Numbered from the stretch's first letter, positions 1 to 9,134 are shown. The stretch is DNA of 31,142 nt from Chara braunii (GCA_003427395.1 BFEA01000084.1:605775-636916), one strand, 5' to 3'. Notes: generated by a model not told the origin, from the letters alone. Program-made: numbers and translations.

Positions 1-260
1 AAAACACCTAATTTCCCTACAAAAAACCGAAAATCATTGCTTAAAAAAATACAGCACAACTCAGGGACCATATCCCTCATGATAAAAAATGCCAAAAAAA
101 AATCCTGCTTTTCGTTTTATTATTTTTTTAATATTTTTTTAAATCGAATTTCATTTTTTTTTAATCTTAAACGAAGTCAGATTCCAAAATAAAAAACATA
201 GGACTGTAGGGTTTTCCAAGCCCTACACCGCTATATTTTTTTATTTTTTTTTTCATATTT
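1..260. other. AT-rich gene-free stretch
   Basis: Very AT-rich DNA with many short A and T runs. I see no coding potential, RNA gene or recognisable element in it. Confidence 0.6.
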
Positions 261-295
261 TTAGGGGTAAAAAAAAATTATTGAAAAATCAGGCC

Positions 296-371
296 GCGGA
301 CTGGGCCTCATTGGCTGCGGCCGCGGCCGACTTTTTCGGCCGCAGCGGCCGAAATGCCCGCGGACTAGGCC
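296..371. repeat. GC-rich inverted and direct repeat cluster
   Basis: A sharp switch from AT-rich to GC-rich sequence. GCTGCGGCCG at 314-323 pairs perfectly with CGGCCGCAGC at 337-346. A competing inner 7-bp stem, 323-329 with 337-343, has a T-rich loop. The phrase GCGGACT(G/A)GGCC occurs at about 296-307 and again at about 360-371. The 92-residue minus-strand open frame over it is compositional and resembles nothing I know. Confidence 0.55.
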
Positions 372-539
372 GCGGGTGTGACGTAGGTTGACGACTTTCC
401 CGTCTCCCCCTTCTTCCTCCTCGTCTGATCCCCTCCTCTTCGTCTGTGTATGTCTGGACCTGGCGCCTCCTTCCTGTGTATAGCGCCAGGCCCCTTCACA
501 CCTTGTGATGAGCATATGTATGTTTGGTCTGGGTTGCAA

Positions 540-791
540 AATTGATTGGGCTAGTAATTGGTATTCTAGTATTCTGCTGCGCTGTCTTGCACTACATGGT
601 AGAGGTCAGTCCCGGTCAGGTCAGGACTTGTATCTAAGTCTTCCCTGCGCTACGAAGCACCATGTTTGTATGTATCAGAATGTTCATTGCTTGTTGAGAT
701 TCTGCTTGCAATGCATTGTCCATTAGGTCCTTGTCATCACATTGCGGATCCTCCGGTTTATATGTACATCGCCCAACTGGGCATGTAACAA
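540..791. other. gene-free stretch
   Basis: Mixed-composition DNA with short open frames on both strands that overlap and lack recognisable domains. I see no gene here. Confidence 0.5.
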
Positions 792-834
792 TTGGTGTGG
801 AGCGGCACCTGCTGGAAACTGGGTCCAGCGTCCC
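792..834 (-). repeat. short dispersed repeat, copy 1 (head part)
   Basis: Read on the minus strand, this is the GGGACGCTGG head, the CTGG/CCAG imperfect palindrome and the AGCAGGTGC core shared with copies at 1567, 5101, 20022, 23116 and 24489. The A-rich tail and the segment beyond the core are not recognisable here, so this is a partial or diverged copy. Confidence 0.6.
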
Positions 835-1245
835 GTGGAACAACCGTGCAATGTATTGCGTCGAAGCCATAGGTATTAGAGATACTAGAGAGATAGTCGG
901 AGAGCCATTTCCCACTGGGCTGCTAGCCTAACCATTCTCCTGCTTAAGTTTCTTTTGTCAGAACTGATGTTTTCCCGGAGGCGTCTAGTGCTTGCTTTTG
1001 GCCAATGGTGCATCTGCAGTGCCTTCTTGTCGTGTTCCGGGAGTCTCCAGCCCTTCGTAGGGTTTTTTGCAGTCGTGCGGGGACTGTGTCGCTTCAGCCT
1101 TGAGTCAGTCTTGAGTCAGGCCAGCACAAGTGCTCATACAATTGCTAGCATCTGCCCCCTATACCCTGAGGAGTTCACCGCCATCTGCCAAGCCACTCAC
1201 TCCCTCAAAGTTGGGATATGGACCTGGTTGCCGGCTGCGGCCGTG

Positions 1246-1282
<37 letters not shown>

Positions 1283-1391
1283 TTTTAAGCCACGAACTGT
1301 TGAAGTACAGACAGAAGCTCGGGAAAAAAAAAAAAGAAGAAACAGACAGAAGCTCGGGAAAAAAAAAGAAAAGAAAAAAAAGAAAAAAGAA
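1246..1391. repeat. poly-T tract followed by poly-A/G tracts with duplicated linker
   Basis: A run of 29 T is followed by ACCC and 8 more T, then two A-rich stretches. The linker containing ACAGACAGAAGCTCGGG occurs twice, at about 1307 and 1344, each time leading into an A run. The T and A arms could fold back on each other. Open frames through here translate only to Phe or Lys runs and are not genes. Confidence 0.7.
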
Positions 1392-1566
1392 ACGACAGTC
1401 TGAACGTTTATCATGTATGTATGGATGTATGTGGAATGTCTTCTGTTACATTCAGCGCATTGCCACACGACTCTAGAAATGTGCAAAATGAGAATGAACC
1501 TCCCTCTAGAACAGGGCTAGATCTTTGTCCCTTTCACATTTGGAGAGTGGTGTGCTGAAGCCCTCN

Positions 1567-1691
1567 TTTTTTTAACCCCGTCTATGACAGCTAGGGGGGA
1601 TGGTAAGAGCATACCCTCCTATCTATCCTTCCGGGGGGCTCCATTCTATTGGTGGGGAGCTGCACCTGCTGGAAAACGGGTCCAGCGTCCC
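1567..1691 (-). mobile_element. short A-tailed dispersed repeat, copy 2
   Basis: On the minus strand the copy starts with GGGACGCTGG at 1691, continues through AGCAGGTGC and CCCACCAATAG, and ends in an A run that appears as T at 1567-1573. A fixed head with an A tail is what a retroposed non-autonomous element would look like. No clear tRNA-type A or B box is visible, so the SINE label is only a working one. Confidence 0.6.
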
Positions 1692-1699
1692 TTACATCT

Positions 1700-2060
1700 G
1701 TCTCGATCAATCAATATTGCTTCCTCAACTTTTCCACCTGAGGATGCCTCTTCAGTCAAAGTTTTGACCGCCAAATAGATGTAGCATCCAAGTGAAGTTC
1801 TATCAGTTTCCATGCCTGCAGCGTTGAAACCCTAAACCCTCGGGGCTTCCAAGCCGTGGCTCTTATCTCTGGGCCAAGTCCTGTCCTTCCTTCAGGTGAA
1901 CTCGTGTCACTCTTGCTTCCCCCTGGTCATTGTCATTATGTCTCCCGACTTCCACACTTCCTTGGTTGTTGCTGCACCTTATACGGCGAAAAGTCCCATC
2001 CCATTGTGCGCAGCTGGCGGTTGGAAGGGTAGGGGTGGGGCGGGGAGAGTGTGGGTGGGG
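1700..2060. other. gene-free stretch
   Basis: Unique-looking DNA that becomes G-rich towards the G homopolymer. I see no coding or RNA feature. Confidence 0.45.
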
Positions 2061-2062
2061 CA

Positions 2063-2121
<59 letters not shown>

Positions 2122-2152
2122 GGGTGGGGGGGGGGGGGGGGGGGGGGGGGGG
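2063..2152 (+). repeat. poly-G tract, about 90 bases
   Basis: 58 consecutive G, then TGGGT, then 27 more G. Overlapping open frames encode only poly-Gly or poly-Pro. Such a tract could form stacked G-quadruplexes, and its assembled length is unreliable. Confidence 0.9.
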
Positions 2153-2478
2153 AGGAGTGGATTCATATTGGGCCTAAGCGGTGTTACGGAGTGGCTGTGA
2201 TGGCAATGAAGCAGGTGACATGGGAGATGGGAGGACAAAATTGGGCTGGAGTTATGGGACTTGGAAGTCAGAAAAGGGTCTCCTTTGCCATCTAGGTTCC
2301 ATGACCCTCCATGGTTTCCATGTGATGTTGGATGAGGAGTCCAATTCGGGGAATATTCTGGTAGGATCTTGCCAGATGTGCTCGTACGAATCTCAAATTG
2401 CTTGCCTGGCGAGAGGTCTTTTTCCTCTAGAAGGTCCCGTTACATCAACTTCCATGCTTCTCGGGTCCTTGTCCTGAA

Positions 2479-2859
2479 TCAGATCTGTTCGTCGATGGCT
2501 TGTTGTGCCTGCTGTAGGCCGAATTGGTGCTCGTTTCTTTCAAAGGCACAGCGGGCTCTCCATGCCAACATGAGGATGTGCAACCGTGTATGCGAGAACA
2601 AATTGGTTGCAAATGGGGACCAATTGGCCTGCAGATGGCTGTTTTCGCCGAGGAGCAGAAGGCCAAGGTCCCAAGGGATGTAGTGGGCGGATAGGCAATG
2701 GAATGCAGCGTCCCGCCACTGCCACAGTTGAGTGACCATCGGGCATGCCAGCAGACAATGTTCCAGGGTCACACAGGCCGGCATCTGAGTCCTCGCACAA
2801 TATGCACATATGGGAGACAACCCCCCTTTCTGTCCAGATCTGTTCTGGAGACAAGCCAA
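2479..2859 (-). pseudogene. LINE-A ORF2, C-terminal zf-RVT zinc finger
   Basis: The 126-residue frame contains CAYC, then TLEHCLLACP and a Trp-rich LWQW: a C-x2-C then H-x4-C zinc-binding arrangement, the zf-RVT signature of plant L1 and related ORF2 proteins. The family uses this C-terminal finger in nucleic-acid binding. Downstream sequence resembles the equivalent tail of the other copies only weakly (LAWRARCAFERNE here, LWYRRCVLERE in LINE-B). The finger is the best-preserved part of this copy. Confidence 0.82.
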
Positions 2860-2891
2860 TCAGGGGTGGGGAGGCATCGACGTAGGATCTG

Positions 2892-3439
2892 CTACTGCAG
2901 AGACCTGAGGTTCGCAAGCATGGTCTTCGCAAATTTAGACCAGGCGAAGGATTGTGATAGGTTTGGTTCCAGCGGCGAGTCCCACGCCCATCTGTTAAGT
3001 AGTATGTTGTTGATGTCTTGGTCCTGCCGCGAAGCTCTGTATCCTTCTTTAACCATGTAGTCCCATATGTGCATAGGTTGAGGGCCAGACCACTCCCATT
3101 CGACCGGGTCAAAGGGGAGTCTGGCCACAGGCGTTGTTGGCTGAAATACATGGAGGCCATTTTGTGGATCTCCTACCACCCTGATGTGCAGCAGACCTGC
3201 CCAACCGTGTCTCGCGTCTAGGTCTTCGTTTCTTGTTAGTTTGGAGACTTTCGCCCCAAGCACATGAGGCTCATATGCTTCCAATTCACAGACCCGGTGT
3301 ATCTTACCCTTAACTTTGAAGACAACCAGGGGCGGGGCAGATCTGAGTACCTAACTACCCAGACTGAGTCGTCTTTTTCCACTGTCGGGCCCTTCTGCAA
3401 GGTGAGGCGCCATTGGAGAGGGAGGGCCTCCCTTAGCAA
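2892..3439 (-). pseudogene. LINE-A ORF2, region before the zinc finger
   Basis: Two overlapping frames together cover the segment just upstream of zf-RVT. The 2892-3284 frame has PFDPVEWEW and WSKFAKTMLANLRSLQ, which lines up with PAKFTSLQWQIAHRCLPTND in LINE-B and PAKVASLQWQIEHRCLPTND in LINE-D. In this copy the Trp after SLQ is a stop. After the stop the frame continues with a CLPTPDWLVSRTDL-like stretch before shifting into the zinc-finger frame. Confidence 0.75.
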
Positions 3440-3522
3440 GCCAGCTTTTCTTTAACATGTTCGATATGTTTGAGTTTGGTGCGCAATTGGTTGGGGGTTG
3501 CCCAATCGCCATTGATCAGGTC

Positions 3523-4029
3523 TCATAGGTCCCCTGCTGTAAAAACCCCTTTCTTGGCCCAGGTGAGCCATGAGGAGTTCGTCGTCAGGGGGAATGGGTT
3601 GCCCGTTTCTTGGAGGTTATGTGGGTTGCCGAAGAGAGATTGCCTCCATATGTCCTTCCATCTATTGGGAGGATATTTCTGTTGTGGTCCTCTTCGCCTC
3701 CAAAGCTTGAGCATGCTGGGCCAGAGTGGATCCATGGTCATGTCCAGTTTTATAGAGTGTATCACGTTCATTGGTTGGGTTTGTTTCTGGGGCGATGGAA
3801 TAGTCCAGTGGCTGTTTGTCAGCCACTGGAGCGGGTGCACCGTTCCCGGCAGCTGCGTTTGTGGGGCTAGGCTGACTATTTGCAGGTAGGTCAGCCGTTC
3901 CCATGGGATGTCGTTCCCCATAAGCAGTCGGACGAGGACCTTGAAGATGAGCGCCTCACTTTCTCTCTTAGGGTCCAGGATCCCCAACCCCCTTTTAGAC
4001 CTAGGCTGTGTGAGCACATCCCATTTCAC
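3523..4029 (-). pseudogene. LINE-A ORF2, post-RT region
   Basis: A 168-residue frame with KRGLGILDPKRESEALIFK, the conserved GGLGI(L/R)D block found after the RT thumb in plant-type L1 ORF2. Next come HPLQWL and W-T-IP, then a Trp/Arg-rich segment ending SSWLTWAKKGVF. The same order occurs in LINE-C (HPLTWIEDRFWSIPR, then WSHWVKRGI) and LINE-D (DPLMWLENRSWSLPR, then WLSWVKRGIL). I use this region to tie the copies into one clade. The frame is separated from the palm by stops and G runs at 4264 and 4345. Confidence 0.8.
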
Positions 4030-4340
4030 CCTGTTGAGACAATATTAGGATCTGACGCTATTTTTCCACAAGTATGTTGTGAGCACTCTCTTAAGTCTTG
4101 CGTGCTGCCTTTTGTTTAGCAGCCATACTGCCAATTTGTACCAGATGGCTGCCAGGATGGCACTGTTGATGACCAGCGCACGTCCCGCCAATGAGGTGTG
4201 CAGACCCTCTCATTTGGCCAATCGATCTATTGCCACATCGACCAGCATATCGCTGTGTTCCGAGGGGGGGGGGGACCACAATCAGTGCGACACCCAAAAT
4301 CCGGGTGGCTTCCTCTTTGCGGGCCCATGCCACCTTCAGT

Positions 4341-4733
4341 TCAAGGGGGGGGGGACTCTCCTTGGGGGTGGAGCCACCAACCCTCTGTCTTGAAACCCCA
4401 GTTGACCTTCATATCTATCGTCAGTGAGAAAAGGTGTATGACCTGGGTGAGGGCTTGAAGGTTGGACGGGTCCGCCCGTATGAGTACGGTGAGGTTGTTT
4501 ACAAAGAGCGATGTCATAGGTATGAGGCGTTGGGGTATATCTGGAATGGGCACTTTGGTGATTTGAGGGTGGGCTTTGATCATGGATGTCAGGGTCTCCA
4601 TGACTCTGACAAACAACAGAGGTGCAATGGGGTCCCCTTGACGAATTGATCTCTGAACTTCAAGGTGGATCAGTGGAGAAAGGTGACCATTGAGCATTAT
4701 ATTAGTCGTAGCCGATCGATGCAGCCGGTGCAC
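4341..4733 (-). pseudogene. LINE-A reverse transcriptase, palm with mutated catalytic motif
   Basis: The fragment contains IRQGDPIAPLLF (about 4624-4650), the RQGDPLSP block of non-LTR RTs, followed about 50 residues later by LFVNNLTVL at about 4491-4505. That second block is the position of the catalytic (F/Y)ADD motif. Here Ala-Asp-Asp reads Val-Asn-Asn, so both metal-binding aspartates are gone. Further on, DMKVNWGFKT is the usual block after the active site. Each of the three changed codons differs from GCA GAC GAC by one C-to-T or G-to-A step. The protein could not polymerise DNA even if expressed. Confidence 0.85.
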
Positions 4734-4740
4734 CCATTAA

Positions 4741-5095
4741 CAAAAAGCGGGACCAAAGTTCATCCTAGTGAAGCACATGTCGAGGAAGTCCCAGTCAACA
4801 TGGTCGTACGCCTTGTCAAGTCTATGAAGAGCATCGCCGCTTGAGTTTTTCTCTGGCGTAATCGTCTCATTGACCAGGAGGATATTATCTTGGATGTTAC
4901 GGTTGGGCATGAATCCTGTTTGGTACGGGTGAATGAGCATATTCATCAGAGGCAGCAATCGGTTAGTAAGAACTTTGACCACTAATTTGTAGAGAACAGG
5001 GAGAAGGGTAAAAGGTTTGTAGTTCCTTATGTTCTCCCAGTCCCTTTCTTGTAGAGGAGGGTTGTGACCGCCTGACCAATCATTGCCCCAAGGGA

Positions 5096-5100
<5 letters not shown>
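4741..5100 (-). pseudogene. LINE-A reverse transcriptase, N-terminal (fingers) part
   Basis: The translation carries the L1 series NYKPFTLLPVLYKLV, TNRLLPLMN, QTGFMPNRNIQDNILLVNE and KAYDHVDWDFL. These are the conserved blocks leading to the first catalytic aspartate region of non-LTR reverse transcriptases, which copy element RNA at a nicked chromosomal target. The block order is right and the reading frame is open over about 115 residues. Upstream the frame runs into a T/A tract and N bases belonging to the neighbouring short repeat, so the start is lost. A stop-containing break separates it from the palm fragment that follows. Confidence 0.85.
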
Positions 5101-5129
<29 letters not shown>

Positions 5130-5248
5130 NNAAANNNNCCCGGGNTNNTGCTNGGGGNGNTGATAANANCAGACCCCTCTAGCATTCCCAGGGAGGCTCC
5201 ATCTANTGGTGGGGAGCTTCACCTGCTGGAAAACGGGTCCAGCGTCCC
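5101..5248 (-). mobile_element. short A-tailed dispersed repeat, copy 3
   Basis: On the minus strand it begins GGGACGCTGG at 5248, passes through the same core and a GGAGCCTCCC segment, and ends in a long A run seen as T at 5101-5129. Many N bases at 5130-5160 mark poor assembly beside the homopolymer. It lies exactly at the 5' break of LINE-A, so it inserted there or marks a recombination or assembly junction. Confidence 0.65.
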
Positions 5249-5542
5249 ATTTACATTGAAATTGTTGATTAATAAACCAGTAACGGTGTGATGATTGCTG
5301 CCTAGGAGTATCTCTGCAAGCTACTGAAGAGAGGATGTTGATTCTGGGGGAATCAAATATATGTTTTGTTTCCTTCTGTCCTTCTTTCCTCTAACCACCT
5401 GTTCTCGGCATCAACTGCCCCCGCACCTCTTCACCTTTCCTTGTGGTGNCAAATCTTACCTCTCAAGCTAGCGTTGAGGTTCTTGTGCCATAAAATTGGG
5501 CTGGGTGGGTGGGTGAGGAATAGACTCTGCTAGCCTGGGACC
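5249..5542. other. gene-free spacer between LINE-A/short repeat and LINE-B
   Basis: About 290 bases with no recognisable gene. The last bases before the T tract would be the 3' flank of LINE-B and are where one arm of a target-site duplication should be sought. Confidence 0.45.
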
Positions 5543-5651
5543 TTTTTTTTTTTTTTTTTTGAAAAAACTCCCCCTAGTGAATGTCCCTCATCCGAATGAG
5601 GAGGCCTGCTACCTTAGGACCCAGGAACTTTCACCTAGTGACACTCTATCA
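5543..5651 (-). other. LINE-B 3' UTR and poly-A tail
   Basis: After the ORF2 stop at 5652 about 90 bases of non-coding sequence lead to A18 (T at 5543-5560). This includes a possible hairpin from CCTCCTCATTCGGATGAGGG on the minus strand. A genuine A tail at the expected place supports target-primed retrotransposition of this copy. Confidence 0.7.
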
Positions 5652-6475
5652 TCAGATTATTTCTATTAGTGATAATTGGGAAGGTGGGAAGGGATCAGCA
5701 AAAAACATAGGATCTCTGAGTGAGGCGTCTGATTGAATTGAAAACCAATTGTGGAAAAAAAGTTGGAAATCTCTTTTAAAAAGAGATCCCGGTCTCTCCT
5801 TCCCTGGCCATTTCACTTCACCCAGGCTCCTATCCTCTTCATTGCCCAGCCAATCCTTTTCAAATTCTTTGATTAGACCAATAATATCTTTTTTCCTTTG
5901 AAGTTTATAAAATTTAGTAGCCAATTTTTCCCATTGATTTCTGATTTCTGTCTGAACGAACTGAATTATGTATTTGGTAAGTTCAGATCCTTCCAACCTA
6001 ACGTTTTCTCTTTCTAACACACAGCGTCTATACCAAAGGACCCAGATGATTGCTTTTCTCCCTACTTCAAAAAAGTTCGATTGAAAGGGAGATAGGGAGA
6101 TATGTTGTGGTAACAAATGCCCTAGTAGGATTGTTTTCCAATCCCATGGCCAATCTAGACCCATGTACTTTCTCCATATATAATCCCATCTTCTCCATAG
6201 TAAAGCCGACCCAGGGCATTGCATGAAAATGTGTTCTATTGTTTCCCTGCATTTTTTACTAGGAAAATTTGTTACACAAGATTTGCACCAAGGGAGAGCT
6301 AGACCCTTTTGTTCTAATGAAGTTCGGTCTATAATCCAATCATTGGTGGGTAGGCATCGGTGTGCTATTTGCCATTGGAGAGACGTGAATTTTGCTGGCC
6401 TCTGTTTAATTTTATTGAAAAATTTAATTCTTTTGATCGAATTTATGTCCTGATTCAGATGCGTAGCCCATCTTG
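5652..6475 (-). pseudogene. LINE-B ORF2, C-terminal region with zf-RVT
   Basis: The frame starts near 6475 with RWATHLNQDIN, then PAKFTSLQWQIAHRCLPTND and PWCKSC...TIEHIFMQC, a complete C-x2-C / H-x4-C zf-RVT finger. It continues with LLWRRWDYIW, WYRRCVLERE and the tail ASLRDPMFFADPFPPSQ, ending at the stop at 5652. LINE-C has nearly the same tail (ASLRDPISFADLIPPSE), which shows that the natural C-terminus of ORF2 lies here. One in-frame stop (TAA) interrupts the region near the upper end of the 5652-6224 frame. The start is a deletion junction and not a gene start. Confidence 0.85.
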
Positions 6476-6943
6476 TATCGCCTTTATATATTCTATGATT
6501 TCGTCGCGGAGAAAGTCCAAAAACTGAATCCAGAATTCTTTGGGGAAGGAGTCGATTCTTGGAGTCTTCTCATTTTCCATTCCTTTCAGGGCCTCCCATA
6601 CCTCCTCATGATTTATGGGTTTGTCCAAATCGTCTATTTCATTGTTTATCAGGTGAGGATGGATGGTCCAGAACAACATTTCTCTCGCATGGTGGGCCTC
6701 ATCTGGGTGCTTGTTAGGCATTTCAGATGTAAAGAGATATGTGTAATATTTGGCCGCATAGTCCACAATTTTGTATGCACTAGTTGTCGGCGGGGCGTTA
6801 TTGTCGAGTGGATGGTTGAGCCTAGGAACAGTGGATGCCCTCAACCTTGCTCTTGCCTTGTTAAAAAAGGCCTTTCCCATTGTTCCATCTGACAATGTGT
6901 GTTCTTTCTTGATTTTGGCCTGCATTCTCCATATTTGCACCTT
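6455..6943 (-). pseudogene. LINE-B ORF2, linker and beginning of RT
   Basis: A 161-residue frame with WRMQAKIKKEHTLSDGT, then NEIDDLDKPINHEEVWEALK and KTPRIDSFPKEFW. This is the conserved L1 block between endonuclease and RT, usually ending PG-x-DGFPxEFW. Here the PGIDG Gly positions are changed to R and S. The frame ends DEIIEYIKAIQDG and immediately overlaps the C-terminal region, so the whole RT fingers, palm and thumb are missing. Compared with LINE-A, which retains them, about 2 kb is absent. Confidence 0.82.
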
Positions 6944-7253
6944 ACGTTACCGAGCGTACACGTACGAGTAATATATGTACGGGAACCTGTATGTCTTGTA
7001 CGCCCCCGTAAAAAAAAAAGAAAAAAGAAAAAAAAAGTGATTAAAAAAATCCAAGAAACAACTATGTGCTGCAACAGCACAACACAAGCAACATTTGGTT
7101 GAGCATCATCTTCAGATTTTTATTATAATTTGTGATAAAAAATAAAAACTATAAAAATAATTAAAAAAAGTTTTACGGGCCCTAGCGCACGAGTAGCATA
7201 CGAGTAAGGAGTATGACTCGTACTCGTACGAGGGTGAGTACAAGTCGCAACGT
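6944..7253. mobile_element. fold-back (MITE-like) insertion nested in LINE-B
   Basis: About 310 bases interrupting the ORF2 linker. Both ends read inward from ACGTT(A/G)C. The arms, 6944-7013 and the complement of about 7173-7253, share CGTACGAGTA motifs and both end inward at CCCGTAAAA. The core is extremely AT-rich and carries a perfect TGTGCTG-CAA-CAGCACA palindrome at 7065-7081. Coding similarity resumes on both sides: YLDQQ before it and WRMQAKIKK after it. There is no open frame inside. The target-site duplication is unclear, ACGT at most. It could be a DNA-type MITE or an unclassified fold-back. Confidence 0.6.
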
Positions 7254-7820
7254 AGTCTGCGCCTGTTGGTCAAGATATGCCTGAAGATGGTCGCGGGCTT
7301 CCTATGGTTTGTCGTAGGAGGGGCGACGCAGGGGGTCGTTCATCAACTCATCATCGCATTTTTCGAGGTCCCTCTGAGTCATGAGACTCTCCATGCAGGC
7401 TTTTCGGTCTCTGGCATGCTGAATGGAGAATTTTTTGACTCTCTCCCTTAGTTGGGCCAGACCCTTGTTGAACCATTTTGCCCTCTCGCCTGATTCAGGT
7501 TTCTGGGTTTGTCAGAACTTTCAAAAGTCTTTAATGAGGTCTCTGAATTTAGAGAGCGGGAGCAAAGAGGCACTGAGTGTGTACAAGTCGGACCCTCGTT
7601 GGATATGATTACGAAATGAGAGTCCCTGTTATATCATCATGTGGTCGAAGGACTTGCACGGGCTGATCGTTGTAATTTTGGCCGTGGTGACGAGACCCAT
7701 CAAGTCTTTGTAAACCATTGTAAGATTTATTTGCGAATTGGCCCGGCCCTGCTCACCCCTGGATGACAGCATTGACAGGCAAGTGTAGTTTTTTTGGGCA
7801 GGGTGCAGCAATCAGTAAGT
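7254..7820 (-). pseudogene. LINE-B ORF2, region between endonuclease and linker
   Basis: A minus-strand frame across 7260-7560 reads KWFNKGLAQLRERVKKFS, then HARDRKACMESLMTQRDLE, with three stops. It aligns in position and character with the Trp-Phe-Asn-x-Gly-Leu block of LINE-D (WFNNGLAFVGRK). This is the charged, helical spacer that follows the endonuclease in L1 ORF2. The 7600-7820 part should contain the SRIDY and SDH endonuclease blocks, but I cannot find them, so the end of the nuclease domain is degraded or lost. Confidence 0.65.
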
Positions 7821-7849
7821 GTCCTCGAGCTGCCTGTCAGGCTGTCTGC

Positions 7850-8385
7850 CATAAACTGTTTGAGGATGAGGACGTCCGGGCCAAAGGAGAGTGCTGAAAG
7901 GTTTGTCAGATCACGACATCAGGATGTGGATCGGCGGTCTAGTGCAGGGTCGAGCGCGATATTGAAGTCACCCGTGAGTATGATGGGGGCATCGTCCAAC
8001 AATTGTTGGTGAAGGGACAACCAAATATCTACCTTGGATGAGGGGTTGTAAGGCGCATACACGCTGACCAGGTAGAACTCATCTTCATCATACGACAGTT
8101 TCAGGGATACTCATCTGCCATGCAGTTTGTCGCAATTGACAGCGAGCGGTTTGAGTTTCGAAGATAGAGGTAGCCAAATGGCTACACCCACCGATGCTCT
8201 TTCTTTTGTTAAGATGGCTTTCGCTTTTGTTGTGCGCGCAAGTGTGTCCTGCAGGTGTGTTTCTTGGATACAAATTGCATCATCCCACGATCTGTCATAC
8301 GGGTCTCTGAGCATATCCCAGATAGCATTCTTTTTCTCCGATGTGGCCTATATGAGCCCATTGACATTCAATGAGCGAGTGTCTA
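7850..8385 (-). pseudogene. LINE-B ORF2, endonuclease domain
   Basis: An apurinic/apyrimidinic-type endonuclease, which nicks the target DNA to prime reverse transcription. In order on the minus strand: SLNVNGL (about 8377-8355), ICIQETHLQD (about 8280-8250, with the catalytic Glu), VGVAIWLP, VSVYAPYNPS (about 8062) and LTGDFNIALDP (about 7972-7950). Spacing matches the family. There is a stop right after NVNGLI (8350) and another after LHGR. The final SDH block is not recognisable, so it is inactive. The ORF2 start would be upstream of 8385, but no clear Met-led frame is preserved. Confidence 0.85.
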
Positions 8386-9134
8386 TGTCTGCACGAGCCA
8401 ATTTTTCTGCCCAGTGGGGCTGCCTCCTGATCGGAGGGAAGACGAGGAGGAGGGGGGCATTGGAGAAGTCAAGGGGGCTGGGGGGGCAGGGGGGTTTGTG
8501 GAGGGGTTGCGAGTCCAGGCCGATGTTGTTGTGCGGGTGGGTCATCGTGGGTGAGGGGCAAGTGGGCGGATGTCGTTCTTTGCCTGAGGTTCGTGCCAGT
8601 GGAAGGGTTGTGGAGAGAGTGTCTGGTGTTGGTCCATATCGCAGTATTTTCTCTCAGGAGAATGGGCAGGTCTGGAAGGTCGCAGGACCACCTTTTGTTT
8701 GTGGTACATCAGGCTGCTCCGGGTTTGGATTTATGTGTACTTGTGTTTGTATCAACATGACTGTTTATATAAGTCCGTCCTTAGCTGCCTACAACCGATT
8801 CAGTCTAAGTTCTTTATTGGAAGCAGAAATGGAGGGTCATCCCAACAGTTGTGTTCTTCTAACACATTGTCCTCCATGAAGATCTACATGAGTAGAAGCA
8901 CCCGGCGTGGCGTTCATGCGAAGTTAGTTCTGAAGTGGTATGTGGACAAGTTCATGAGCTCATGGTAGGTGAACCAAGTGTAGGTGGACTGTGTGTTTTG
9001 GGACTTGGCATTCGGCTTCATCATCTATACTACTGGAATAACGTCTTCCGGGAAAGATAGCGAATGTGGCATCACAACCCCTAGAACCCCTTCCGCTTGT
9101 GTCTCACAGCGCCGGTATTTAAGTCGTTTGAGGA
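8386..9134 (-). other. LINE-B ORF1-ORF2 spacer
   Basis: About 750 bases between the last ORF1-like frame and the endonuclease. The lower third (8390-8545) is open in the endonuclease frame and Pro-rich. The stretch 8700-9130 shows no similarity I recognise and could hold a separate insertion. The longest open frame here (8127-8879, plus strand) is antisense to the endonuclease and is not a gene. Confidence 0.45.

Larger units (their letters stand above)
2380..5100 (-). mobile_element. LINE-A, 5'-truncated L1-type retrotransposon relic
   Basis: A minus-strand ORF2 relic. From high to low coordinates it holds reverse-transcriptase fingers, palm, connection region and a C-terminal zf-RVT zinc finger, spread over several frames with stops. 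The endonuclease and ORF1 are missing, because the copy ends abruptly at 5100 where a short A-tailed repeat begins. No poly-A tail is visible at the 3' end, which I place near 2380-2440 only because recognisable similarity stops there. It belongs to the same clade as the other three LINEs in the window. It is non-functional as it stands. Confidence 0.85.

Noticed and set aside
955-1476. 173-residue plus-strand open frame with a Phe run
   Set aside because: It runs through the poly-T and poly-A tracts and has no recognisable domain; probably chance.
8127-8879. 250-residue plus-strand open frame
   Set aside because: Antisense to the endonuclease blocks NVNGL and QETHL. No domain of its own.
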